Source: Kriegella sp963975415 (lineage in GTDB: Bacteria > Bacteroidota > Bacteroidia > Flavobacteriales > Flavobacteriaceae). Taken from it: 64,000 nucleotides of DNA. Below are positions 36,491 to 46,000 of this stretch, piece by piece (the stretch's first letter is position 1; each line of letters opens with the position of its first letter). Location of the stretch: contig NZ_CAXBGN010000011.1 in assembly GCF_963975415.1 (NCBI RefSeq), forward strand, positions 62,001-126,000, written 5' to 3'. Both the position numbers and the translations under genes were made by a program. A model generated the notes under the pieces. It did not search any database. It was not told where the DNA came from and saw only the letters and a list, made by a program, of their open reading frames with translations.

Positions 36491-38587
36491 TTACTTCGAA
36501 AAAAATACAGCTTCCGGTACTTCTGCTTGTAAAAGAGAGGGGCCTTTCCATTGCAGATCAAATTTATGTTCTTTACCGGAATCGCTTTGGCTATAAATAC
36601 GAATCGGATGGTACCCTTCCTTTAATTTAATAGCCCCTTTCCTAACCGTTTCAGGCAAATATCCATAATCGGCATCAATCACACTGGCATCGTGAATGCG
36701 TATAAAAGCTTTGTTCGTAACGCTTAAGAAAAAAGTGTATATACCACTTCTCGGGATTCTAATGTATCCCTCAAAAAGGTATACATTTCCTTTCTTTGAT
36801 TTGATCTGATTCAGTGAAGGCCTTTTGGCAGTTCCGTGTTCTAGGGGAATCAAATCGTCAACACGGGCCAGCCAAGGAGCCTCACTTTCATATGCTTTCC
36901 AACGCAATCCCTTTTTTAATCCATTGACAGAGACGGCCGATACCCCTTCACCGTCATAAGGTCGTGCCGCGGCAGTATCGGGCACCCGTATTTGCAAGAC
37001 ACGTTCTTTCATTCGTTTTTGTAGTTCGGCCATGTTCGCATTACCAGCAAGATTCGTCGCCTGATGGGTATCGTCAATTACATTATAAAATTCAAAATCG
37101 TCATCTGCTTCTTGAATATTATAGCGTAATCCAACAATATCGCCTATGCGCATCATTTGCATCTGTTTTCTTAGCCTACCCCGGTTATTGGGTGCAAATT
37201 CATCATACTCGGGTGATTTTCGGCCTTGATTATATTCAACATAAACCAAACTTTCTTTTTGTTCTCCCTGTCCGCTTAAACTAGGCAATAACGATACCCC
37301 GTCACTATTCGCAGGTGCCGGGAGCCCTGCGGCATCTAAGAAGGTCGGAAGCCAATCGTAGGAAATGTTTGGCGAATCGACTACACTTCCGGCAGGAATT
37401 TGTGTCGGCCATCTTGCTATCAAAGGGGTTCGCTCCCCTCCTTCCAAAACATCTCTTTTGATACCATCAAAGGGGCCAAAACTGTTAAAGAAATTTGCTT
37501 TGTAGCGCTCTTTTGGTAAATAAGATTCAATAGACGGACCATTATCCGAATTAAAAATCACTAAGGTATTTTCATCAATACCTAAATCGCCTAACAATTG
37601 CAGAATATCTCCCACCTCATTATCGATACGTCTTGTGCTAGTAGCATACCGCTTGTATACGTCGGGCCACGCCACCTCGGGGGTTGAAGAATCATTATCA
37701 TCATCGTATGTAGCCATTGCATAATCTGGGTGTACCCAAGAGTCTACTACCCCTGATGCCGTATTGATCATATGGCCCGGGGTACCGGTCCACTGCAATC
37801 CTCCCTTGAGGCCACCTCCCTTAGGATAGGCCTGTGTCGGCAGCTCTAATACAGCATGGGGAGTATCGAAGGCCAAATACATAAAGAAAGGTTGCTTATC
37901 TTTATTCTGGCTCTGTTCTACAATCCATTTTTTGGCAACGGCTGTCCATAAATCTCCGGTATAGCACTTATCAAGGTCTTTACTTACCTCTGTCTTGTTT
38001 TCATATACCTCTTTTTGACCACGATAAACTCCTTCTTTGGGGTAGTGTTCGTGACCGTCTGAATGGCGCATATATCCGTAGTAATAGTCGAAACCCCTAT
38101 TTAAGGGATGTGCAGGCCATGAATCACCATTTTCAGACCATCGCTTCGAACCTTGAAGTCCCCATTTACCAATAGCGGCTGTCTTGTAGCCCGCCTTTTG
38201 TAAAACATTGCCAACGGTGTGGTTATCGGCCAATGCCTTATCGAATTGGTTGTCTCGAACATTGGCATGGCCCTGGCTCAATCCGGATAAAAAAGAAGAT
38301 CTTGAAGGGGCGCAAACCGGTGCCGCAGTATAGTGATGGGTTAAAATTGCGCCCTCTGAAGCCATTTGATCAAGATTGGGAGTGAATACCCATGGTTCAC
38401 TACGGTCATTTCTCTTTTTCCTCTGATTTTGAAAAAATACGCCTACATCTCCATACCCCAAATCATCGGTGAGTATATAGATAATATTTGGCTTGCTCTT
38501 ATCAGTAGCCTTTTTAGTCTGACTTTTGACCATCTGCTGGCTAAACAGCAACACTACGATACTAATAATGCCATATACTTTTCTCAT
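36491..38587 (-). CDS. secreted S1-family sulfatase with PA14-like C-terminal domain
   Basis: This 698-residue protein has a signal peptide (about 1-22) and an arylsulfatase-A-type alkaline-phosphatase fold. The metal-binding DD is at 41-42 (YILTDDLGYGD), the formylglycine motif is VCAPSRSSFLSG with modifiable C92, and NSDNGPS carries further metal ligands. Residues about 580-698 (GNVYLFEGYIRIPRSGIYTF ... HPIRIYSQ) look like a PA14 domain, a glycan-binding or spacer module. It probably removes sulfate from a marine sulfated polysaccharide in the periplasm or at the surface, and it needs a formylglycine-generating enzyme encoded elsewhere. It lies 85 bp downstream of, and is probably co-transcribed with, the GH88 gene. 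Confidence 0.93.
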   Translation of the reverse strand: MRKVYGIISIVVLLFSQQMVKSQTKKATDKSKPNIIYILTDDLGYGDVGVFFQNQRKKRNDRSEPWVFTPNLDQMASEGAILTHHYTAAPVCAPSRSSFLSGLSQGHANVRDNQFDKALADNHTVGNVLQKAGYKTAAIGKWGLQGSKRWSENGDSWPAHPLNRGFDYYYGYMRHSDGHEHYPKEGVYRGQKEVYENKTEVSKDLDKCYTGDLWTAVAKKWIVEQSQNKDKQPFFMYLAFDTPHAVLELPTQAYPKGGGLKGGLQWTGTPGHMINTASGVVDSWVHPDYAMATYDDDNDSSTPEVAWPDVYKRYATSTRRIDNEVGDILQLLGDLGIDENTLVIFNSDNGPSIESYLPKERYKANFFNSFGPFDGIKRDVLEGGERTPLIARWPTQIPAGSVVDSPNISYDWLPTFLDAAGLPAPANSDGVSLLPSLSGQGEQKESLVYVEYNQGRKSPEYDEFAPNNRGRLRKQMQMMRIGDIVGLRYNIQEADDDFEFYNVIDDTHQATNLAGNANMAELQKRMKERVLQIRVPDTAAARPYDGEGVSAVSVNGLKKGLRWKAYESEAPWLARVDDLIPLEHGTAKRPSLNQIKSKKGNVYLFEGYIRIPRSGIYTFFLSVTNKAFIRIHDASVIDADYGYLPETVRKGAIKLKEGYHPIRIYSQSDSGKEHKFDLQWKGPSLLQAEVPEAVFFSK

Positions 38588-38672
38588 AATTCTATGGATG
38601 TTGTTTTATCGATTTATCGCAATTAAGGAGAATCTCGTTAATTTCATATCGATATTATCTTAAATACTAGCT

Positions 38673-39938
38673 TCAATTCTTTTCATATGCCTGTCCATAC
38701 CTTAATAAGCTTTCCAAATAATAGTAATCGGCATAATTTAAAGGAACATCGATTTCATTACCGTGAGGAATACTGCCTACACTATGCTTTAAAATAAAAT
38801 CATTGTTCCCCCCTATTTTTGCGGTATATTCCTCAGAAGCCAAAGAATTTAGAATTTCATCGATTTGCGCCCTGTACGACTCTTTTGTAAAACTATCTAG
38901 TTCGATAAGAGCCGATACAATAATGGTGGCCGCGGAAACATCCCGTGGTTCGTCGGGAATTTTGTCGGCATTATAATCCCAATAAGGTATGGCATCGGCC
39001 GGTCTATTATCATAAATATATTGGGCTATTTTCTTAGCCTGATCAAGATACTTCTCATCTTTAGTGTAGCGATAGCAGACCGTATAGCCATACAGGCCCC
39101 AGGCTTGGCCTCTAGCCCAAGCACTCTCATGGGCGAAACCTTGGGCCGTCTCTTTGTTTCTAACCTTTCCCGTTTCGGGGTCATAATCCACAACGTGATA
39201 CGAAGAGTTGTCTTCCCTAAAGTGATGCTTCAAAGTCGTATTCGCATGCGTTATCGCTATTTCCTTGTATTTATCATCTCCGGTCAGTTCACTGACTTTA
39301 AATAAAAGCTCCAAATTCATCATGTTATCAATAATTACAGGAAACATCCAGTTTCTTTCAGATTGCCAACCCCTGTCCACATCCCAGCTCTTAATACATC
39401 CGACGTTGGGGTTAAATCTGGTAGACAAAGATTCGGCCGCCGTTATCATGACCGCCATAAAATCTGTGTTTTGAGTCAATTCATAGCCATTGCCGTATGA
39501 ACAGTTGAAGACAAAACCCAAATCATGATTTGTAGTTAAGTTTTTATGTTGTTCGAACATCGCTTGAAAAGATGTTGCGGCACTCTTCCATTTTTCATCT
39601 TTAGTGTATTTATACAAATACCATAGACTACCAGGGTAAAAACCTTCTGTCCAGTCGAATTTCAGATTCGTCCAATGCATTTCTCCCTCAGGATTGACAG
39701 TTCTCGGGATTCTATTTTCTTCTGTGGCGAACGCCGTTTGAAGATCTAACTGTCGCAACGCACTAGACAATGCTTCGTCTACGTCTACACTTTTTTCAAT
39801 GGCACTACTGGGCACCGCTTTGTCGGAAATCTTTTCGCTATTGTTTTTACAGGAGCTCAACAATACTATAAGAAGTAGAAAACACCTGATTTTTCCGAAA
39901 TGACCCAATTGTAACTTATAGACAAAATTTTCATTCAT
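38673..39938 (-). CDS. GH88 unsaturated glucuronyl hydrolase (lipoprotein)
   Basis: This protein of about 421 residues has an (alpha/alpha)6-barrel. GH88 hallmarks are WTEGFYPGSLWYLYKYTKD, NHDLGFVF (catalytic Asp candidate), FPVIIDNMMNLELL (second catalytic Asp) and GFAHESAWARGQAWGLYGY. It removes the 4,5-unsaturated uronic acid left by polysaccharide lyases, for example from ulvan, glycosaminoglycan-like or alginate-like glycans. The ATG at 39938 is preferred: it gives a lipoprotein signal with lipobox LLSSC, while the longer reading adds 23 unlikely residues. The sulfatase follows in the same operon, pointing to a sulfated, uronate-containing substrate. No lyase gene is in the window. Confidence 0.93.
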   Translation of the reverse strand: MNENFVYKLQLGHFGKIRCFLLLIVLLSSCKNNSEKISDKAVPSSAIEKSVDVDEALSSALRQLDLQTAFATEENRIPRTVNPEGEMHWTNLKFDWTEGFYPGSLWYLYKYTKDEKWKSAATSFQAMFEQHKNLTTNHDLGFVFNCSYGNGYELTQNTDFMAVMITAAESLSTRFNPNVGCIKSWDVDRGWQSERNWMFPVIIDNMMNLELLFKVSELTGDDKYKEIAITHANTTLKHHFREDNSSYHVVDYDPETGKVRNKETAQGFAHESAWARGQAWGLYGYTVCYRYTKDEKYLDQAKKIAQYIYDNRPADAIPYWDYNADKIPDEPRDVSAATIIVSALIELDSFTKESYRAQIDEILNSLASEEYTAKIGGNNDFILKHSVGSIPHGNEIDVPLNYADYYYLESLLRYGQAYEKN

Positions 39939-40067
39939 AGCACGCTCAATTTTTTTATGAACCCACAAAATACAATTAAAGAAACAATTTGTGAATAATA
40001 TACCCACTACTTCCTTAGCCTAACATATATTAAATCGGTGCTAAAATAGCATCATTTCGCTATTGAT

Positions 40068-40075
40068 TACCTTTG
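40068..40075 (+). promoter_or_regulatory. candidate -7 element for rpiA
   Basis: TACCTTTG matches TAnnTTTG and lies 28 bp upstream of the rpiA start. No palindrome is found at the activator position seen for the stress genes, so this looks like an ordinary sigma-ABfr-type promoter. Confidence 0.4.
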
Positions 40076-40103
40076 GGGTTGTACAAGACGCCTAAAATAC
40101 ACT

Positions 40104-40778
40104 ATGAGCTCTGAACAAGAAAAAAAAATAGCGGCTATCGAATCGGTCGCTTTGGTGGAAAACGGGATGTTGGTTGGCTTGGGATCAGGTTCTACAGCGG
40201 TATTTATGATTCAAAAGCTAGGGGAAGAAGTCGCAAAGGGGCTTTCAATAAAGGGGGTGCCCTCTTCCATCGCCACTGCGAAACTAGCCCGTGAAGTCGG
40301 TATACCTTTAGTTTCTCTAGAAGATGCAATGACATTGGACATAAACATTGACGGAGCTGATGAATTTGACCCATCAATGCAGTTGATCAAAGGCGGCGGC
40401 GGTGCGCTTTTAAGGGAGAAAATTGTTGCTCACAATTCTAAATACAATGTTATTATTGCCAATTCAACCAAGAAAGTTGAAAAATTAGGCAAATTTAAAC
40501 TGCCCATCGAAACCATTCCTTTTGCCACGAAGAATATTATGGCTGAATTGGACCAGGTGGGGTTAAAACCGAAACTTCGATCGGTGAAAGGAATCCCGTA
40601 TAAAACCGACGAAAATAACCTGATCGTTGACCTTGATATTTGGGAATGGGACGATATACCACGCCTAAACGAAATATTGCTAAAAATTCCGGGTCTTGTC
40701 GAAACCGGACTTTTTCTAGATTCTACAGACCTCATACTTGTCGGTAAAGGCGATTCGGTCATTAAAATCGAAAAATAG
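40104..40778 (+). CDS. rpiA: ribose-5-phosphate isomerase A
   Basis: This 224-residue cytosolic enzyme of the non-oxidative pentose phosphate pathway interconverts ribose 5-phosphate and ribulose 5-phosphate. Signature motifs are VGLGSGSTAVFM (phosphate loop), NIDGADEFDP (catalytic Asp region) and LIKGGGGALLREKIVA (catalytic Glu/Lys region). The length is typical. The selO gene follows 57 bp downstream on the same strand. It is divergent from the GH88 operon. Confidence 0.97.
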   Translation: MSSEQEKKIAAIESVALVENGMLVGLGSGSTAVFMIQKLGEEVAKGLSIKGVPSSIATAKLAREVGIPLVSLEDAMTLDINIDGADEFDPSMQLIKGGGGALLREKIVAHNSKYNVIIANSTKKVEKLGKFKLPIETIPFATKNIMAELDQVGLKPKLRSVKGIPYKTDENNLIVDLDIWEWDDIPRLNEILLKIPGLVETGLFLDSTDLILVGKGDSVIKIEK

Positions 40779-40835
40779 GAATCAGTCGACCACCCATCGT
40801 GTTATGATGACCGTCAATAAACGAATAATGAACAA

Positions 40836-42404
40836 ATGAATTTGAACATAAAAGATACGTTTAATCAAGAATTGCCCGCAGACCCCGTTTTGGAAAATAC
40901 ACGAAGGCAAGTACTCGAAGCATGTTTTTCGTTCGTCGAACCGAAAAAAACCGCCCATCCGAAACTTGTGCATACCTCTTTTGAAATGACCGAAGCACTG
41001 GGGTTGACTAAAGAGGATTTAAATTCCAATTTATTTCTAAAGGTCTTTACGGGCAATAAAGTACTGTCAGGCACCAAACCTTATGCAATGTGTTATGGAG
41101 GGCATCAATTTGGAAATTGGGCAGGGCAACTTGGTGATGGAAGGGCCATTAATTTGGCCGAGGTCGAACATGACCATAAAAGTTGGGCATTGCAATTAAA
41201 AGGGGCAGGGAAAACCCCATATTCCCGTACGGCAGATGGGTTGGCCGTATTGCGATCTTCAATACGAGAATACCTCTGTAGCGAGGCTATGTACCATCTT
41301 AGAGTGCCCACCACTAGGGCATTATCATTGGCCCTTACAGGAGACCAGGTATTACGCGATGTGCTTTACAACGGCAATCCCGCATACGAAAAAGGTGCTA
41401 TTGTCTGTAGAGTAGCTCCTTCTTTTCTGCGTTTTGGCAATTACCAGATTCTTGCAGCGCAGCAAGACGACAAAATCCTTAGAATATTGACCGACTACAC
41501 GTTAAAGCATTTCTTTTCAGATTTAGGAAAGCCGTCTAAGAAAACGTACTTGAACTTTTTCGAGGAAGTCGCCGACCGAACGTTGCATATGATAATTCAT
41601 TGGCAGCGTGTAGGTTTTGTACACGGGGTCATGAATACTGACAATATGTCTATTTTAGGATTGACAATAGATTATGGCCCCTATGGTTGGCTAGAAGGTT
41701 ATGATAAAGGCTGGACCCCCAATACCACTGACAATCAATATAAAAGATATCGTTATGGCAATCAATCGAATATCGGTCTTTGGAATTTATTTCAGTTGGC
41801 CAACGCCTTGTTCCCACTGATAGGGGAAGCGCCGCCTTTGGAGGCCATTTTGGAAGCCTATAAAACCAAGTATCAAATCAAATATCTCGAAATGATGAAG
41901 TCTAAAATCGGACTTTTCACGGATGATTCCGAGGATGTTCAGCTCATTAATACTTTAGAGGAAAACTTAGAGCTGACAGAAACCGATATGACGATTTTCT
42001 TTCGAAAGTTGGGTGATTTCAAAAAGGAAACTAGTAGTGAAACACCATTCACAGATGTGGTCGGAGCTGCTTTTTATGTACCGAGTGAGTTAAAAGAAGA
42101 AATACTTTTAAAATGGCAAACGTGGTTTTCTGCCTATCGCAAACGCCTCAAGAAAGAAGAATTGACCGATAAGGAACGGAAGGACAAAATGAATACTATT
42201 AATCCCAAATATGTACTACGTAATTACATGGCGCAATTAGCCATCGATGCAGCCGATAATGATGATTTTTCACTTATTGATGAATTGTACGTGCTTTTGA
42301 AAAATCCGTATGATGAACAGATTGAATCTGAAAAATGGTTCGCAAAACGCCCTGAATGGGCTCGACATAAAGTCGGTTGCTCTATGTTGTCGTGCAGTTC
42401 ATGA
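40836..42404 (+). CDS. selO: protein adenylyltransferase SelO (YdiU family)
   Basis: This 522-residue pseudokinase-fold enzyme transfers AMP from ATP to Ser/Thr/Tyr of target proteins, linked to redox homeostasis. Conserved blocks are YGGHQFGNWAGQLGDGRAI, WALQLKGAGKTPYSRTADG, LRSSIREYLCSEAM and the NTDNMSILGLTIDYGP active-site region. The C-terminus ends VGCSMLSCSS. The penultimate Cys cluster corresponds to the position that is selenocysteine in eukaryotic SelO and cysteine in bacteria. The ATG at 40836 gives the family's usual N-terminus. It may be co-transcribed with rpiA. Confidence 0.96.
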   Translation: MNLNIKDTFNQELPADPVLENTRRQVLEACFSFVEPKKTAHPKLVHTSFEMTEALGLTKEDLNSNLFLKVFTGNKVLSGTKPYAMCYGGHQFGNWAGQLGDGRAINLAEVEHDHKSWALQLKGAGKTPYSRTADGLAVLRSSIREYLCSEAMYHLRVPTTRALSLALTGDQVLRDVLYNGNPAYEKGAIVCRVAPSFLRFGNYQILAAQQDDKILRILTDYTLKHFFSDLGKPSKKTYLNFFEEVADRTLHMIIHWQRVGFVHGVMNTDNMSILGLTIDYGPYGWLEGYDKGWTPNTTDNQYKRYRYGNQSNIGLWNLFQLANALFPLIGEAPPLEAILEAYKTKYQIKYLEMMKSKIGLFTDDSEDVQLINTLEENLELTETDMTIFFRKLGDFKKETSSETPFTDVVGAAFYVPSELKEEILLKWQTWFSAYRKRLKKEELTDKERKDKMNTINPKYVLRNYMAQLAIDAADNDDFSLIDELYVLLKNPYDEQIESEKWFAKRPEWARHKVGCSMLSCSS

Positions 42405-42526
42405 AGCAGCCATCTCAAAAAATGGCGACCTATTAATTCATATCTCACTATTTAGTAATAAGGGCAAGCCGTGATAATTTCCATTAACAGATCATAGTTA
42501 ATAAAAAATACATTTTTTTTCTTTTT

Positions 42527-42570
42527 GTAACTTTTGTTACTTCATAGCATTGTTATTTCTGTTATTTTTG
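42527..42570 (+). promoter_or_regulatory. class II CRP/FNR-type promoter of the metal-efflux operon (predicted)
   Basis: The palindrome GTAAC-TTTT-GTTAC (42527-42540, centre 42533.5) is followed by a -7 element TATTTTTG (42563-42570) whose first base is 29.5 bp from the palindrome centre. This is the same geometry as at seven other sites in the window and matches activator binding at about -41.5. The implied transcription start (about 42575) is next to the ATG at 42576, so the message may be leaderless. Confidence 0.6.
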
Positions 42571-42575
42571 TTTCT

Positions 42576-42977
42576 ATGGTCAAGCTATTTTCCATACTGA
42601 TGTCTAGTCTGATGTTGATTCAAAGCTTCGGTATTACCTTTGGTGATATTGTACAATTGGACGAATTTATGGAGCATGCCAATTTTCATGCGGAAAAATA
42701 CGGGGATAATTTACTCGTGTTTATTTCAAAACATTATGGTGAATTAAAGGAACAGCATAGTAACGACCACAAAGAAGAAAAAAGAGACCACGAAAACTTA
42801 CCCTTTCAAAACAACGGCCATTGCACTTCATCGTCTTTTGCTATCGTATTCAGTACCTTTTCGTCCGAATTAAAGTCACTTCAAAACCTGGAAGATAAAG
42901 TGACCAATTTCTACTATCCGCTTCCTTCCTCCTCCTTGCATTCTACAGGTACATTTCAACCTCCCCGATTCGTATAA
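42576..42977 (+). CDS. small secreted protein of the metal-efflux operon
   Basis: This 133-residue protein has an N-terminal hydrophobic signal (MVKLFSILMSSLMLIQSFG). A mature part follows with many His, Asp and Glu residues (HANFHAEKYGDN, HSNDHKEEKRDHEN, NNGHC), which could bind metal. Similar small proteins commonly precede CusA/CzcA genes in Flavobacteria, but no function is established. An upstream in-frame non-ATG start at 42534 would lie in the promoter palindrome, so the ATG at 42576 is preferred. It is followed after 91 bp by the RND pump gene and is probably the first gene of that operon. Confidence 0.75.
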   Translation: MVKLFSILMSSLMLIQSFGITFGDIVQLDEFMEHANFHAEKYGDNLLVFISKHYGELKEQHSNDHKEEKRDHENLPFQNNGHCTSSSFAIVFSTFSSELKSLQNLEDKVTNFYYPLPSSSLHSTGTFQPPRFV

Positions 42978-43068
42978 TTCATTTACCGCTAAAAGTGGTA
43001 TTTACATGTTCACAAGTTCAACACCATAGCGTTTTGAGCTAGTAATAACTTATGTTTTTCAATGAATT

Positions 43069-46000
43069 ATGCTATCACGTATCATAGATTTTAGTATTAA
43101 GAACAAATTTGTTGTTCTCTTGTTTACAGTATTTATATTCGGGTTCGGAGTCTATTCGCTTTCTCAAATCCCCATTGGGGCGGTTCCTGATATCACCAAC
43201 AATCAAGTTCAGGTAATCACTACCTCACGTAATTTGTCGACCCAAGACATGGAACAGTTCATAACCTATCCTGTTGAATTGGAAATGGCAAATTTGCCCG
43301 GTGTGAAGGAGATTCGCTCCGTTTCAAAATTTGGACTTTCGGTTGTGACTATAGTTTTTGATGAAAATTTAGGCACTTATTTACCGCGTCAACTTATTGC
43401 CGAAAAAATAAAATCAGCCTCCGAAAAAATACCGGAAGGATTTGGAACTCCTGAAATGGGACCGATTTCGACAGGATTAGGAGAAATCTATCAATACACC
43501 TTGGACGTAGAACCAGCGTTCAAAGATCGGTATTCCACAGAAGATTTACGTACAATTCAAGACTGGATCGTAAAACGCCAACTTTCCGGTATCCCGGGGG
43601 TTGTAGAAGTAAATACATGGGGAGGTCTTCTAAAGCAATATGAGGTCGCCATAAAGACCGAGAAATTAAATGCGATGAACATTACGGCACACGATATTTT
43701 CACAGCCTTGGAAATGAACAATAGCGTAAGTGGTGGGGGCTATATCGAAAAGGTGAATCAAGCTTATTTTATACGTGGCGAAGGGCTGGTGACATCTTTG
43801 GAAGACATTGAAAACATCGTGGTCAAAAATGTCAACGGTACTCCAATTTATGTAAAAAATGTGGCTGAAGTAGGTTTTGGAAGTGCCCTTCGTTTTGGCG
43901 CCATAACAGGAAATGCGGAAGGAGAAAAAGTTCTCGGCCAAGTTATGATGCTCAAAGATGCGAATTCAAAAAAAGTAATCGATGCCGTTAAAGAACGTGT
44001 AGCCTCAATATCGAAATCGTTACCTCAAGGCGTCTATATCAATGCTTTTTTAGACCGTAGCGACCTTATTGGCAAGACTACGTTTACCGTAACGGAAAAT
44101 CTTGTGTTGGGCTGTTTGATCGTCATCTTTGTCGTAGTTCTATTATTGGGTAATTTTAGATCGGGGCTGGTCGTAGCATCGGTCATACCGCTTAGCTTGC
44201 TCTTTGCGCTCTCATTGATGTACATTTTTGGTGTTGATGCGAATCTAATGAGTCTGGGAGCCATAGATTTTGGGATTATTATCGATGGGGCCGTAATCAT
44301 CGTGGAATTTATCGCCTTTCAAATTACCCAACGTAAATCGGAAATCGATGCATCGTCTCAACAATCAAATACTGAAAAGCAAGCGCTAAAAGACGAAATC
44401 ACCTTTAATGGTGCATCTAAAATGATGAACTCAGCCATATTCGGACAACTTATTATTCTCATCGTTTTTATTCCGATTCTGTCGCTAAGTGGTGTTGAAG
44501 GCAAGATGTTCAAACCCATGGCATTGACCTTCAGTTTCGCGCTTATTGGGGCCATGGTTTTCTGCTTTACGTATGTGCCCGTCGCTGCATCATTGTTCTT
44601 AAAACCCTCTAAAAATTCCAATAAAAATATCTCAGTTCGCTTGATGGCCTGGATCAATAGACGTTACGACCCTATTATTGATTGGGCCTTACGCAGCAAA
44701 TCTATCGTATTGGCTACAGCACTTCTTTTATTAAGTATTTCGATATACATATTTACAACCATGGGCAGCGAATTCGTACCCACATTAGACGAAGGGGACT
44801 TTGTTATTCAACCTGTTTTAAAAACAGGAACTTCCTTGAGCAGCACCATAGAAAAGACGACGCAAATTGAAAAAATATTGATTGACAATTTTCCTGAAGT
44901 AAATCAAGTGGTTACCCGTATTGGTGCGGCCGAAGTACCTACCGACCCGATGTCGATGGAAGAAAGCGATGTCATCATCACATTGAGACCCAAAAAAGAA
45001 TGGGTTTCTGCCGATTCAAAAGACGAATTGGCCAATAAATTTAAGGAGGCCCTTTCTGTCGTTCCGGGTATGGAAGTAGAGTTTACACAACCCATTGAAA
45101 TGCGTTTTAACGAACTTATTACAGGTGTTCGGGCCGATATTGCCATCAAAATTTTTGGGGAAGACTTAGGCATCCTTTCAGAAAAAGGAAACGAAATTAA
45201 ATCGCTTATTTCAAATGTTGCGGGCGCAGCAGACATTTCAGTTGAAAAAGTCGTTGGTCTACCGCAAATGAATGTTACCTACAATCGTGCTAAAATCGCG
45301 CGTTATGGCCTTAATATTCATGATATAAACAATTTGGTTTCTATGGGTTTTGCAGGAAAAACAGCGGGAAGCGTTTTCGAGGGAGAAAAGCGGTTTGACC
45401 TCGTAATGCGGTTAGAGAAAAAGAATAGACAAGATATCGACAACCTTAAAAATCTTTATGTCGATTTGCCTGCGGGCGGCAAAATCCCCTTGAGCGAACT
45501 TGCCGAAATAACATACAAAAAAGGAGCAGCCAAAATCTCACGCGACGATACAAAACGTAGAATTGTGGTAGGTGTGAATGTCCGTGACCGCGACCTTCAA
45601 TCAGTGGTCGATGATGTTCAAAGACTGATTGAAGAAAATATAAACCTACCCATTGGATATTCCATTACTTACGGCGGCCAATTTGAAAATCTACAAAGTG
45701 CAAGAGCCAGATTATTGATTGCTGTGCCCATTGCACTACTGCTTATTTTTGTCTTATTGTACTTTGCTTTTAAATCGGTCAAGGAGGCACTATTGATTTA
45801 CTCCGCTATTCCCCTTGCCGCGGTTGGCGGTATATTGTTGCTATGGATAAGAGGCCTGCCATTTTCCATCTCCGCCGGCGTGGGCTTTATAGCTTTATTT
45901 GGCATCGCGGTACTTAATGGCATCGTGTTGATCGAGCATTTCAAGGAGCTTAAGAAACAGCCATTTACAACTATAGATGCACTTATTAAACAAGGTACCC

